DNA of 64,000 bases from Polaromonas sp. (GTDB taxonomy: Bacteria; Pseudomonadota; Gammaproteobacteria; Burkholderiales; Burkholderiaceae), in the NCBI GenBank assembly GCA_013823505.1, contig PNMH01000003.1, positions 33,020-97,019 of the forward strand. Reading direction: 5' to 3'. This document shows positions 42,601 through 49,800 of this stretch, piece after piece. The notes under the pieces were generated by a model, which saw only the letters and a list, made by a program, of their open reading frames with translations, was not told the DNA's origin and searched no databases. A program made the position numbers and the translations under genes. How positions within the stretch are numbered: position 1 is the stretch's first letter; each line of letters opens with the position of its first letter.

Positions 42601-43515
42601 CCACTTGGGCGTTCCCTTGAACGTCGGGCCATAGGCCACGAACCGTGCACTCTCCCCGCGCCGGGCCGAGGCGATCGAGCCCGCAGCCAGCTGCACGCCA
42701 TCGTCGGGCCACCAGTCGGCCCAGGCGCCCAGGCGCACTTGTTCGAAGTCGTCGACCTCGACCAGGCGGCAACCCTGCGCCGTCATTTGCACCACGCGCC
42801 CTTCCAGGTCGAGCACCTTGGTGCAATCGGGGCTGCTGGCGATGATCTGGCGATTGAGCTCGTCCTTGATGCGCGCTTCGGCTTCGAGCGTGCGCATGTG
42901 GGTGATGTCCTGGATGAAGCCCAGCTGGCTGGTGACGTTGCCGTCTTGGTCGCGCAACGGGGAATTGCGCGCCAGCACATGCACCACCTTGTTGCCCGGG
43001 TGGATCAGGCGAAACTCCAGGCTCAGGCTTTCCCCGGTGGCGATGCCGCGAATCCAGTGCGCCTGCACCCGCGCCAGGTCGTCGGGATGAACACGGTCAA
43101 GCCAGCCGAAATTGGGGAAATCGCGTTTTTCGAGTGCAAAGATCTGCTGCAGCCGGGCATCGACGTGGGTGAGCAGGCCGGCCTGGTCGGTGCGGAAGAT
43201 GCCGATGGGGAACACGCGGCCCAGTGCGGCGAAAAGCGCCTCGTATTCGAGCTGCGCCGCAGCCACCGGGGCGTCTCTGTCCGCGTCCAGAGCCAGTTCC
43301 AGCGACAGCGGCAATTCGGCGTGAAAACTCAGTTCGCTGGAGGTGCCTTCGTGCAGGCTGCCACCCATGTGCTGGGCATAGTTGCGCCTCAGGTGCAGGT
43401 TTTCTGCCTTGAGGGTCTCGATCTCCAACAGCAGCGCCCGTTCGCGAGCCGAGATCGGTGCCTCGGGTCGGTTGGCTTCAAGACGGCTGTCTTTCGGAGG
43501 GAAGAGAGCACTCAT
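39655..43515 (-). CDS. Multi-PAS sensor histidine kinase, seven PAS domains (1286 aa)
   Basis: A soluble kinase with no membrane segment. After an N-terminal coiled coil (about 20-45), PAS-like domains lie at about 90-210, 225-335, 375-487, 495-612, 633-745, 755-872 and 893-1015, most ending in a DIT-x-RK element and joined by coiled coils. HisKA follows with H1056 in SYSVSHDLRSPLRHISSFVS, then HATPase with LREVWANLLGNAYKYSRPRE, VRDNGVGFD and GTGIGLALTRRIIERHSG. PAS 3-4 and PAS 5-6 are an internal tandem duplication (both start LYxQAPCGYHS, offset 258 residues). It likely senses cytosolic redox or small-molecule cues and phosphorylates the overlapping receiver. The start ATG 43515 has no clear ribosome binding site. 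Confidence 0.95.
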   Translation of the reverse strand: MSALFPPKDSRLEANRPEAPISARERALLLEIETLKAENLHLRRNYAQHMGGSLHEGTSSELSFHAELPLSLELALDADRDAPVAAAQLEYEALFAALGRVFPIGIFRTDQAGLLTHVDARLQQIFALEKRDFPNFGWLDRVHPDDLARVQAHWIRGIATGESLSLEFRLIHPGNKVVHVLARNSPLRDQDGNVTSQLGFIQDITHMRTLEAEARIKDELNRQIIASSPDCTKVLDLEGRVVQMTAQGCRLVEVDDFEQVRLGAWADWWPDDGVQLAAGSIASARRGESARFVAYGPTFKGTPKWWDTMVTPICDTNGEPVMLLAVSRDITEQHLQQESIQRFNAELESAVQQRTEELAEAKERVSMALAEAQTLYDQAPCGYHSVDATGIIVLINRTELNWLGYERHEIVGKMPFRDLLSPEQVPRARERLARMVAGERLDPTEFTVHRRDGSTFVALISSTAVTDAQGRFVRTINTLVDITERKAAEVALAAQRNFLQTVASSVPVQLAFFDRDLVCRFANTSYARWLDGNPDTLVGKHLSSIARSQDFEAARPRLESALAGASQRFEGERVFPDGSVFYARIDYTPYWHEGRVEGLFIQMLDITERKASEDQVNHANAQLNQALSQAQALYNQAPCGYHSLDIHGIFVSINDTELGWLGYSRDEVVGKLGFRDVIPTADLPLFESRLRKILHDDALEGVEYRMRRRDGSTFHALLSSSAVRDPNGLFLRSNTTVVDITHRKAAEISLRDNQRFLQTITDHVPGLIAYLDAGLRFRFANAEHLRVYGMDPVKILGKHIGDCIAPEIWADTKPRMEATLAGQEQNFTTWRPTADGKHIFVSARYLPDVQEGKVRGLFVQIIDITERKLIEERVSNLNEELEERIRERSAELLEAEQRFRLMVDNLRDYCIFFMDAEGRITDWTDSAQRMDGYSPTQMLGRHYGVLFDPANPEHGKVRADQMLRLAASRGQHELHNWHMRKDGTQYWSHSVLIALRDDSGELRGFAKINRDMTDAKRLDDLMRNINDELENRVVERTEQLLAANKDLESFSYSVSHDLRSPLRHISSFVSLLEEHMGSQCDEVSARYLNTIGNSARHMSQLIDGLLAFSRLGRAAVNVTPVDFQLLVDAVVAQIGHDTEGRVVDWVIAPDLPVVQGDALLLREVWANLLGNAYKYSRPRERSRIEVGWSVDPVVGYTFFVRDNGVGFDTKYAQKLFGVFQRLHRASEFEGTGIGLALTRRIIERHSGSIWAESELGVGSVFYFSLPFEGPGFSDASLDSMPAPLES
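40906..42402 (-). repeat. Tandem duplication of a PAS-PAS pair inside the 1286-aa kinase gene
   Basis: Unit 1 is codons 372-610 (41686-42402) and unit 2 is codons 631-870 (40906-41625). Shared landmarks in the same order are QAPCGYHS, TELxWLGY, RRDGSTFxAL, ITxRKAAE, FLQT, RFAN, GKH, GLFxQ and DITERK. The DNA has diverged clearly, so the duplication is not recent. Confidence 0.85.
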
Positions 43516-43565
43516 TCAACCAAATGTACCCCAGGGGGCACCGTGTTGAATGTGATATTTGACCC

Positions 43566-45068
43566 TCAGAACCGAGGCAGTTCAGGGTGCGCCAAACGGC
43601 CCCCGCGCACCAGCATTTTTCCGTACTCAGCACAACGTTGCAGGGTGGGAATGACCTTGCCCGGATTCAGTAGCGATTTGGTATCAAAAGCCCGCTTCAC
43701 GCTGAACATCTGCTCGTTTTCCTCGGGTGAGAACTGCACGCACATGCTGTTGAGCTTCTCCACGCCCACGCCGTGCTCGCCGGTGACCGTCCCGCCCATG
43801 GCCACACTGGTTTCCAGGATATCGGCGCCGAAGAGTTCGCAACGGTGCAGCTGGTCGGCGTCGTTCGCATCGAACAGGATCAGCGGGTGCAGGTTGCCAT
43901 CGCCGGCGTGGAATACGTTGGCGCAGCGCAGGCCGTACTTCTTTTCCATCTCGGCGATGGCGAGAAGGATGTCGGCCAGACGCTTGCGCGGGATGGTCGA
44001 GTCCATGCACATGTAGTCGGGGCTGATGCGCCCGCTGGCCGGAAACGCGTTTTTGCGCCCGCTCCAGAAGCGAAGGCGCTCGGCCTCGTTCTGGCTCACC
44101 GCGATCGCGGTGGCGCCGCAGCCACGCAGCACGGCGCTCATGCGGCCGATTTCCTCTTCCACCTCTTCCGGCGTGCCATCGCTCTCGCAGAGCAGGATCG
44201 CCTCGGCGTTGAGGTCGTAGCCGGCGTGCACGAAGTCTTCCACCGCAGCCGTCATCGGCTTGTCCATCATCTCCAGCCCGGCCGGGATGATGCCGGCGGC
44301 GATGACCGAAGCCACCGCGTCGCCGGCTTTGCGGATGTCGTCAAAGCTGGCCATGATGCAGCGCGCCAGCAGCGGCTTGGGCACGAGCTTCACCGTGACT
44401 TCGGTGGTCACCGCCAGCATGCCTTCGCTGCCGATGATGAGCGAGAGGAGGTCGAAGCCCGGCACGTCCAGTGCCTCGCCGCCGAAGGTGACGGGCTCGC
44501 CTTCGACCGTGAAGCCACGCACCTGCAGCACGTTGTGGACCGTCAGGCCGTACTTGAGGCAATGCACGCCACCGGAGTTTTCGGCCACGTTGCCGCCGAT
44601 GGTGCAGGCGATCTGGCTGCTCGGGTCGGGCGCGTAGTACAGGCCGTGGGGCGCAGCGGCTTCTGAAATGGCGAGGTTGCGAACGCCGGCTTGCACCACC
44701 GCCGTCCGCGAGCGCGGGTCGATCTGGAGGATGCGGTTGAACTTGGCCAGGGACATCGTCACGCCCAGGGCGTGGGGCATGGCACCGCCCGACAGACCGG
44801 TGCCCGCGCCGCGCGCCACCACCGGCACGTCCAGCGCGTGGCAGGCCTTGAGAATGGCCGCCACCTGGGCCTCGGTCTCGGGCAACACCACCACCAGCGG
44901 GCGCTCGCGGTAGGCGGTGAGTCCGTCGCATTCGTAGGGCACGGTGTCTTCCGCCTGCCAGAGCAATGCGTGCGCCGGCACCACGGCCTGCAGGGCGCGC
45001 ACCACCTCGGCCTGGCGCGTGGCGCGCTGGAGCTGGGTGGCCTGGGCGGGGGAGGTGGGTGCGTTCAT
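43566..45068 (-). CDS. GlcD-type FAD-linked oxidase (glycolate oxidase/D-lactate dehydrogenase family, 500 aa)
   Basis: FAD_binding_4 domain: RPLVVVLPETEAQVAAILKA, VVARGAGTGLSGGAMPHALG, YYAPDPSSQIACTIGGNVAE, NSGGVHCLKYGLTVHNVLQV and DLLSLIIGSEGMLAVTTEVT. FAD-oxidase C-terminal domain: CANVFHAGDGNLHPLILFDA, GTVTGEHGVGVEKLNSMCVQ and FDTKSLLNPGKVIPTLQRC. The closest theme is the catalytic D subunit of glycolate oxidase, which oxidises glycolate to glyoxylate at the membrane; D-lactate or other 2-hydroxyacids are possible. glcE and glcF are not adjacent. ATG 45068 is the first start consistent with family N-termini; upstream in-frame sequence enters the hsp20 promoter. Confidence 0.88.
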   Translation of the reverse strand: MNAPTSPAQATQLQRATRQAEVVRALQAVVPAHALLWQAEDTVPYECDGLTAYRERPLVVVLPETEAQVAAILKACHALDVPVVARGAGTGLSGGAMPHALGVTMSLAKFNRILQIDPRSRTAVVQAGVRNLAISEAAAPHGLYYAPDPSSQIACTIGGNVAENSGGVHCLKYGLTVHNVLQVRGFTVEGEPVTFGGEALDVPGFDLLSLIIGSEGMLAVTTEVTVKLVPKPLLARCIMASFDDIRKAGDAVASVIAAGIIPAGLEMMDKPMTAAVEDFVHAGYDLNAEAILLCESDGTPEEVEEEIGRMSAVLRGCGATAIAVSQNEAERLRFWSGRKNAFPASGRISPDYMCMDSTIPRKRLADILLAIAEMEKKYGLRCANVFHAGDGNLHPLILFDANDADQLHRCELFGADILETSVAMGGTVTGEHGVGVEKLNSMCVQFSPEENEQMFSVKRAFDTKSLLNPGKVIPTLQRCAEYGKMLVRGGRLAHPELPRF

Positions 45069-45144
45069 GGCGGGCTCGGGGTGTCTGCAAGGTGGCCAAG
45101 CCAGTTTAGGACAACGCATCCCGGGTGGTTTGAAGAAACTTGCA

Positions 45145-45177
45145 GCCCCCTTGAAATTTCCGGCGGGCAACATCAAC
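45145..45177 (+). promoter_or_regulatory. Sigma-32-like heat-shock promoter of hsp20
   Basis: CCCCCTTGAAA (45146-45156) matches the -35 of RpoH promoters very well. About 12-13 bases later CAACATCA (45168-45175) is a partial match to the CCCCATNT -10. It lies about 65 bp upstream of the hsp20 ATG. Confidence 0.6.
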
Positions 45178-45240
45178 TGAGGAACACCACAAAGCGCCCT
45201 CGGGCGCGGTTGTTCAACCCCCTTTTCAGGAGTCCACGCC

Positions 45241-45663
45241 ATGAACCGTTTGATTGCCCGCAGCAACCTGTTCGACGACTTTTTCAAGGACGTCGCCCCC
45301 GGCTTTTACGTCAAGCCCCTGCACGGCGAAAGCCTGCCAGCGCAGATCAAGATTGACGTGAAAGAGACGCCCGACGCCTACGCGGTGGAAGCCGAGGTGC
45401 CCGGCGTGTCGCGCGAGGACATCCAGGTCACGATCGATGGCCCGGTGGTCACGCTGCGCGCCGAAGTTCGCCAGCAGGACAGCCAGTCCCAAGGCGAAAA
45501 GCTGCTGCGCAGCGAGCGCTATTACGGAGCCGTCTCGCGCAGCTTCCAGCTGCCGCAGGACATCGACAACGCGACGTCGAAGGCGAAGTACGAAAACGGC
45601 GTGTTGCAGCTGACGCTGCCGAAGAAACTGCCAACCGCTGGCCAGCGCCTCACGATCGAGTGA
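45241..45663 (+). CDS. Small heat-shock protein, Hsp20/alpha-crystallin family (140 aa)
   Basis: The alpha-crystallin domain runs from QIKIDVKETPDAYAVEAEVP through GVSREDIQVTIDGPVVTLRA to KYENGVLQLTLPKKLPTAGQ. The N-terminal arm is short (MNRLIARSNLFDDFFKDVAP). It is an ATP-independent holdase that oligomerises and keeps unfolding proteins soluble. The C-terminal I-x-I/V motif is not obvious (it ends QRLTIE). AGGAG precedes the ATG. A sigma-32-like promoter and a GCGCCC/GGGCGC hairpin (45194-45207) lie in the leader. It is divergent from the GlcD-type gene. Confidence 0.93.
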   Translation: MNRLIARSNLFDDFFKDVAPGFYVKPLHGESLPAQIKIDVKETPDAYAVEAEVPGVSREDIQVTIDGPVVTLRAEVRQQDSQSQGEKLLRSERYYGAVSRSFQLPQDIDNATSKAKYENGVLQLTLPKKLPTAGQRLTIE

Positions 45664-45668
45664 CTGTG

Positions 45669-45747
45669 CCCCCACGCTCCGCCGCTGCTCGGGTCGCTGC
45701 CCCCCCGAGGGGGCTGATCCGGCTTGGGGCGGCCCGGCGCCGGATCG
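45669..45747. repeat. Dispersed hairpin repeat, copy C
   Basis: CCCCCACGCTCC opening, GCCCCC/GGGGGC hairpin, then stem arms GATCCGGC (45716-45723) and GCCGGATC (45739-45746) around the 15-nt loop TTGGGGCGGCCCGGC. It fills the gap between the convergent hsp20 and LysR genes and touches the LysR stop codon. Confidence 0.85.
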
Positions 45748-46617
45748 TCAACTGACGGCCTTTTTGAGCCACTCGGTGAACGCCGCGCACTCCCAGCGGT
45801 CCATGGTGCCGGTGCGCCAGCAGAGGTAGTGCGCGTGCGGGCTGGGCACGCGGCGGCTGTACAGCGGCACCAGCGTGCCGTGTTCCAGCCAGGGCGCGGC
45901 GAGCTTGAGCCTCACCAAGGCCACGCCCATGCCGGCGGCCGCGCCGTCGCACATCAGGCCGATGTCGTTGAACTGCGAGCCTTCGTTGGGTTCGGGCCAG
46001 TCGAGGTCGTGCGCTGCAAACCAGGTGCGCCAGGGCTCCAGTGGGCTGCGAAGCAGCGGCACGCCTTCGAGGTCCTGGGCGCTCTCGAACGGGCCGTGTT
46101 CGCGCACGAAGGCGGGTGATGCCAGGGGCGTCACCTCGTCTTTCATCAGGCAGACGTGCTCCACATCGGCGTAGCGCCCGGTGCCGAACCGCACGGTGAG
46201 GTCCGCGTCTTCGGCCACCACGTCGAGCAGTGGAATGCTCACCTGCAGCGTGAGGTCGATCTCGGGGTATGCGTCGCTGAACTGTTTGAGGCGTGGCAGT
46301 AGCACCGAACGTGCGAAGGTGGGCGTGACTGCCACGCGCAGCTTGCGCCGCCCGGGTGCGGCGGCATTGCTGGGAAATTTCTGCAGCGTGGCCAGACCGT
46401 CGCGCACATGGGCCAGGTACTCGCTGCCTTCGGTGGTCAGGGAAAAATCCGCGCGCCCGAACAGCTTGGTGCCGAGGATCTGCTCCAGCTGCTTGATGCG
46501 GTGGCTCACCGCGCTGGGCGTCACATTGAGCTCATCCGACGTCTGCGTGACGCTGCGCAGGCGCGCCAGCGCCTCGAACGTCAGCAAACATTGAATGGGC
46601 GGAATGCGAATGGTCAC
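45748..46617 (-). CDS. LysR-family transcriptional regulator (289 aa)
   Basis: N-terminal HTH: IQCLLTFEALARLRSVTQTS, DELNVTPSAVSHRIKQLEQI, LGTKLFGRADFSLTTEGSEY. The effector-binding domain follows with RKLRVAVTPTFARSVLLPRL and GCVAL-like hinge stretches; GVALVRLKLAAPWLEHGTLV is typical of the GcvA-like branch. The start is GTG 46617, whose GTGA overlaps the purU stop; an ATG at 46671 would extend it 18 residues into purU and is less likely. The overlap means it is transcribed behind purU and may sense a one-carbon or amino-acid metabolite; that is inference. Confidence 0.9.
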   Translation of the reverse strand: MTIRIPPIQCLLTFEALARLRSVTQTSDELNVTPSAVSHRIKQLEQILGTKLFGRADFSLTTEGSEYLAHVRDGLATLQKFPSNAAAPGRRKLRVAVTPTFARSVLLPRLKQFSDAYPEIDLTLQVSIPLLDVVAEDADLTVRFGTGRYADVEHVCLMKDEVTPLASPAFVREHGPFESAQDLEGVPLLRSPLEPWRTWFAAHDLDWPEPNEGSQFNDIGLMCDGAAAGMGVALVRLKLAAPWLEHGTLVPLYSRRVPSPHAHYLCWRTGTMDRWECAAFTEWLKKAVS

Positions 46618-47462
46618 TTGAACACGACCGTCTTGTGCCCATTCAACAGAACCCTGTGCTCGCTGTGCCATTTGACGGCGCGCGCCAGCACCTGGCTTTC
46701 GGTGTCGCGGCCGCGCGCGGTGAGGTCTTCCACCGTGTCGGTGTGGTCCACGCGGGCCACGTCCTGTTCGATGATCGGGCCTTCGTCGAGGTCGGCCGTC
46801 ACGTAGTGCGCGGTGGCGCCGATCAGTTTCACGCCGCGGTCATGTGCCTGGTAGTAGGGCTTGGCGCCCTTGAAGCTGGGCAGAAAGCTGTGGTGGATGT
46901 TGATGGCCTTGCCCGCGAGTTCACGGCACAGGTCGTTGCTCAGCACCTGCATGTAGCGCGCCAACACCACGAGTTCGGCGCCTTCGCTGCGGATGATGTC
47001 GAGCTGTTTGGCCTCGGCCTGCGCCTTGGTGGCCGCCGTCACCGGGATGTGGTGAAACGGCACGTTGTAGCTGGCGGCGAGTTGGTAGAACTCGCGGTGG
47101 TTGCTGATGATGGCGCGGATGTCCAGCGGCAGCAGGCCACTCTTCCAGCGAAACATCAGGTCGTTGAGGCAGTGGCCTTCCTTGCTGACAAAGATCACCG
47201 TGCGCACCGGCTCGGCCAGCGGGTGCAGGCTCCAGCGCATGCCGAAGGGCTCGGCGAACAGCTTCAGGCGCAGGCGCAGGTCGTCTTGCGTGAGCTGGGC
47301 GCAGGCGAACTGCACGCGCATGAAAAACAGGCCGGTGTCGTGGTCGTTGTACTGCGCGGCTTCTTCGATGTTGCCGCCGTGCTCGAACAAGAAGCCGGAG
47401 ACGGCGTGCACGATGCCGGGGCGGTCCTGGCAGGACAGGGTGAGGACGTAGGTGTGGTTCAT
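46614..47462 (-). CDS. purU: Formyltetrahydrofolate deformylase PurU (282 aa)
   Basis: N-terminal ACT domain (YVLTLSCQDRPGIVHAVSGF, LFEHGGNIEEAAQYNDHDTG, LFFMRVQF), then a formyltransferase-fold hydrolase domain: VRTVIFVSKEGHCLNDLMFR, IISNHREFYQLAASYNVPFH, LVVLARYMQVLSNDLC and KAINIHHSFLPSFKGAKPYY (catalytic His), then GATAHYVTADLDEGPIIEQD (catalytic Asp). It releases formate from 10-formyl-THF to balance the one-carbon pool and supply formate for purine synthesis. The start ATG 47462 opens the ACT domain directly. It is divergent from the aminotransferase gene. Confidence 0.96.
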   Translation of the reverse strand: MNHTYVLTLSCQDRPGIVHAVSGFLFEHGGNIEEAAQYNDHDTGLFFMRVQFACAQLTQDDLRLRLKLFAEPFGMRWSLHPLAEPVRTVIFVSKEGHCLNDLMFRWKSGLLPLDIRAIISNHREFYQLAASYNVPFHHIPVTAATKAQAEAKQLDIIRSEGAELVVLARYMQVLSNDLCRELAGKAINIHHSFLPSFKGAKPYYQAHDRGVKLIGATAHYVTADLDEGPIIEQDVARVDHTDTVEDLTARGRDTESQVLARAVKWHSEHRVLLNGHKTVVFK

Positions 47463-47584
47463 GGCCGGGCGATTGTCGCAGCAAGGGCCCGGGTGGGCCT
47501 GCGCAGGGTCGGGACAGTGGAGCCTGCGATGCGGTGGTGCCGGTGCCACAATTCCGGCTTCTCATCTGTGCCGGAGTCACCCCC

Positions 47585-48925
47585 ATGGCCTACAACGACC
47601 TTCGCATGGACAACCAGTGGTTGCCCTTCACCCCCAACCGCAGCTTCGCCAAGGACCCGCGCGTCTTCGTCGCGGCCGACGGCATGCACTTCACCACGCA
47701 CGACGGCCGCCAGGTCATCGACGGCATTTCCAGCCTGTGGTGCGTGGGCGCGGGGCACAACCGCAAGCCGATCAACGAAGCGATCAAGAAACAGCTCGAC
47801 ACGCTGGACTACAGCACCGCCTTCAGCGTGAGCAACGACAAGGCCTTCCGCGCGGCCGAGATGATCGCCGCCATGGCGCCCGGCGACCTGAACAAGGTGC
47901 TGTTCTGCAACTCCGGCAGCGAGGCCGCCGACACCTCGATGAAGGTGGCGCTGGCCTACCACCGCGCCCGCGGTGAGGGTCACCGCAACATGTTCATCGG
48001 CCGCGAGCGCGGGTACCACGGCGTGGGTTTCGGCGGCATGTCGGTGGGCGGCATTCCGGCCAACCGCAAGGTCTACGGCACCAGCCTGCTGCCGCGCGTG
48101 GACCACCTGCGCTTCATCCACGATCCGGTCAACCACGCCTACATCCACAACACCGAGCCGGTCTGGAACGAAGACCTGCTGCTGGAGCTGGAGAATCGCA
48201 TCCTGCCGCTGCACGATCCGAGCAACATCGCCGCTGTGATCATCGAGCCCGTGGCCGGCAGCGCGGGCTGGTATGTGCCGCCGCAGGGCTACTTGAAACG
48301 GCTCAGAGAGATCTGCGACAAGCACGGCATCCTGCTGATCTTCGACGAGGTCATCACTGGCTTCGGCCGCCTGGGCACGGCGTTTGCGTCGGACTACTAC
48401 GGCGTGCAGCCCGACATGCTGAACTTCGCCAAGGCCGTGACCAACGGGGTGTTCCCGCTCGGTGGCGTGGTCTGCACCGACCGCATCTACAACGCGATGA
48501 TGGGCGCGCACGGCAACGCGCCGGAGCACGCCATCGAGTTCTTCCACGGCTACACCTACTCGGGCCACCCGGTGGCCTGCGCGGCGGCCATTGCCACGCT
48601 CGATCTGTTCCGCGAAGAGCAGTTGTTCGAGCGCGCCGGCGACATGGGCCCGGTGCTGGGTGATGCGATGCACGCCGCCCTCATGGGCCTGCCCAACGTG
48701 ATCGGCATCCGCAGCCTGGGGCTGGCGGCTGCGGTGGAGTTGGCGCCGATCGCCGGCCTGCCGGGCAAGCGCGCCTTCGACGTTTTCATGGACTGCTACC
48801 ACCGCGGCGTGCTGGTGCGCAACGCGGGCGAGAACCTGGTGTTCGCGCCGCCCTTCATCGTTGAGAAAGCGCACATCGAAACGATGGTCGGCACCCTCGC
48901 CGACGCGATCAAACGCGCCGCCTGA
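47585..48925 (+). CDS. Class III (omega/beta-alanine--pyruvate type) PLP aminotransferase (446 aa)
   Basis: PLP fold type I: LWCVGAGHNRKPINEAIKKQ, VLFCNSGSEAADTSMKVALA, RERGYHGVGFGGMSVGGIPA, VIIEPVAGSAGWYVPPQGYL, ILLIFDEVITGFGRLGTAFA and PLP-lysine K283 in MLNFAKAVTNGVFPLGGVVC. The N-terminus MDNQWLPFTPNRSFAKDPRV is typical of the omega-amino acid:pyruvate aminotransferases, which move amino groups from beta-alanine or amines to pyruvate. The exact amine substrate is not known. GGAG precedes ATG 47585. Confidence 0.92.
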   Translation: MAYNDLRMDNQWLPFTPNRSFAKDPRVFVAADGMHFTTHDGRQVIDGISSLWCVGAGHNRKPINEAIKKQLDTLDYSTAFSVSNDKAFRAAEMIAAMAPGDLNKVLFCNSGSEAADTSMKVALAYHRARGEGHRNMFIGRERGYHGVGFGGMSVGGIPANRKVYGTSLLPRVDHLRFIHDPVNHAYIHNTEPVWNEDLLLELENRILPLHDPSNIAAVIIEPVAGSAGWYVPPQGYLKRLREICDKHGILLIFDEVITGFGRLGTAFASDYYGVQPDMLNFAKAVTNGVFPLGGVVCTDRIYNAMMGAHGNAPEHAIEFFHGYTYSGHPVACAAAIATLDLFREEQLFERAGDMGPVLGDAMHAALMGLPNVIGIRSLGLAAAVELAPIAGLPGKRAFDVFMDCYHRGVLVRNAGENLVFAPPFIVEKAHIETMVGTLADAIKRAA

Positions 48926-48934
48926 GCGCCGCCC

Positions 48935-49744
48935 TCAGCGCTTGAACTGCTGGCGCAGTTCGGCGCAGTGGTCGCGCGGTGGTTGGGGCGGTGTGAGCCA
49001 CACCGCGTCCGACGGCGTGGCCGCCTTGGTGTCACCGGCCTGCGCCATCACCACGCGGTGTGCCAGTGTCCTGGGCAAGTGCAGCGGCACACCGAGGTCG
49101 CGCCGCACGTGGCCGTTGCCGGCCACCAGCACCACGGTCTTGCCCGCGCCGGCTTTCTCGCCGGCGGCCACCACGGTGCGGGCCATGGTGTCGTCGCGCG
49201 CGAGCTGGATGCGGGTCATCGGGCCGATCTGGCTCTCGGGCAGCAGGTCGCAGTGCCCCTCGCGGATGCCCTGGCGTTGTTCCTGCAGCGCAGCGTTGCC
49301 AATGCGGCTCTCCAGCGCGGCGTTGCCCATGGCGGCCGTCATCTGGCTGCGCGGCAGGTCACCACCGAGCACCGGCACGCCAGCGCGCACCGCGGCCATC
49401 ACCACGGCGCTGTACACCGGCCAGGGCCAGCCGCCCTGATCGGTCCAGTTGAGGGCTTCGCGCACGCGGGCTTCGCTGGCGTCGGCCGGCAGGCCGGTGG
49501 TCTGGCGGCCTTGTTCGGCCATTTCGATCACCAGCGCACCCAGCTGGCCGCGCTCAGCCAGCGCCAGCACCACGTCGCGCTGCAGCGCCTGGTGCTCGGG
49601 CGCGTCGTGCTGTTCACCGAGCATGAGCACGGGCGTCGGCATCACGCGATCGAGCAGGGTGGACACGGTGGTGGGCGGCAGCTGGGCGCAAGCACCGAGC
49701 AGGGCCACAGACACAGCCAGGGCGACAGCAGATCGACAGTTCAT
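48935..49744 (-). CDS. ChaN family lipoprotein (269 aa)
   Basis: The signal peptide with lipobox LLGAC places the acylated Cys at residue 19 (CRSAVALAVSVALLGAC). The ChaN pattern follows: MPTPVLMLGEQHDAPEHQAL near the N-terminus (GE-HD), LGALVIEMAEQGRQTTG, PVLGGDLPRSQMTAAM, and TVVLVAGNGHVRRDLGVPLH near the end. ChaN of Campylobacter binds stacked haems and is iron-regulated; whether this copy does is unproven. It should be an outer-membrane or periplasmic lipoprotein. It converges with the aminotransferase gene, with a 9-bp gap. Confidence 0.88.
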   Translation of the reverse strand: MNCRSAVALAVSVALLGACAQLPPTTVSTLLDRVMPTPVLMLGEQHDAPEHQALQRDVVLALAERGQLGALVIEMAEQGRQTTGLPADASEARVREALNWTDQGGWPWPVYSAVVMAAVRAGVPVLGGDLPRSQMTAAMGNAALESRIGNAALQEQRQGIREGHCDLLPESQIGPMTRIQLARDDTMARTVVAAGEKAGAGKTVVLVAGNGHVRRDLGVPLHLPRTLAHRVVMAQAGDTKAATPSDAVWLTPPQPPRDHCAELRQQFKR

Positions 49745-49800
49745 GGGCCGATACTAAGTGGCTTGCCGCGTGTGGCACACCTCTTCACACCAGTACCCGA

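Noticed and set aside
39781..44016. A 1411-codon open frame on the plus strand opposite the 7-PAS kinase
   Set aside because: Antisense shadow of a kinase with clear domains; no recognisable motif in the plus-strand product.
45181..45240. ROSE-type or fourU RNA thermometer before hsp20
   Set aside because: The Shine-Dalgarno AGGAG is not clearly paired in the hairpins I can draw, and no fourU or ROSE signature is present; kept only as a weak possibility in the findings.
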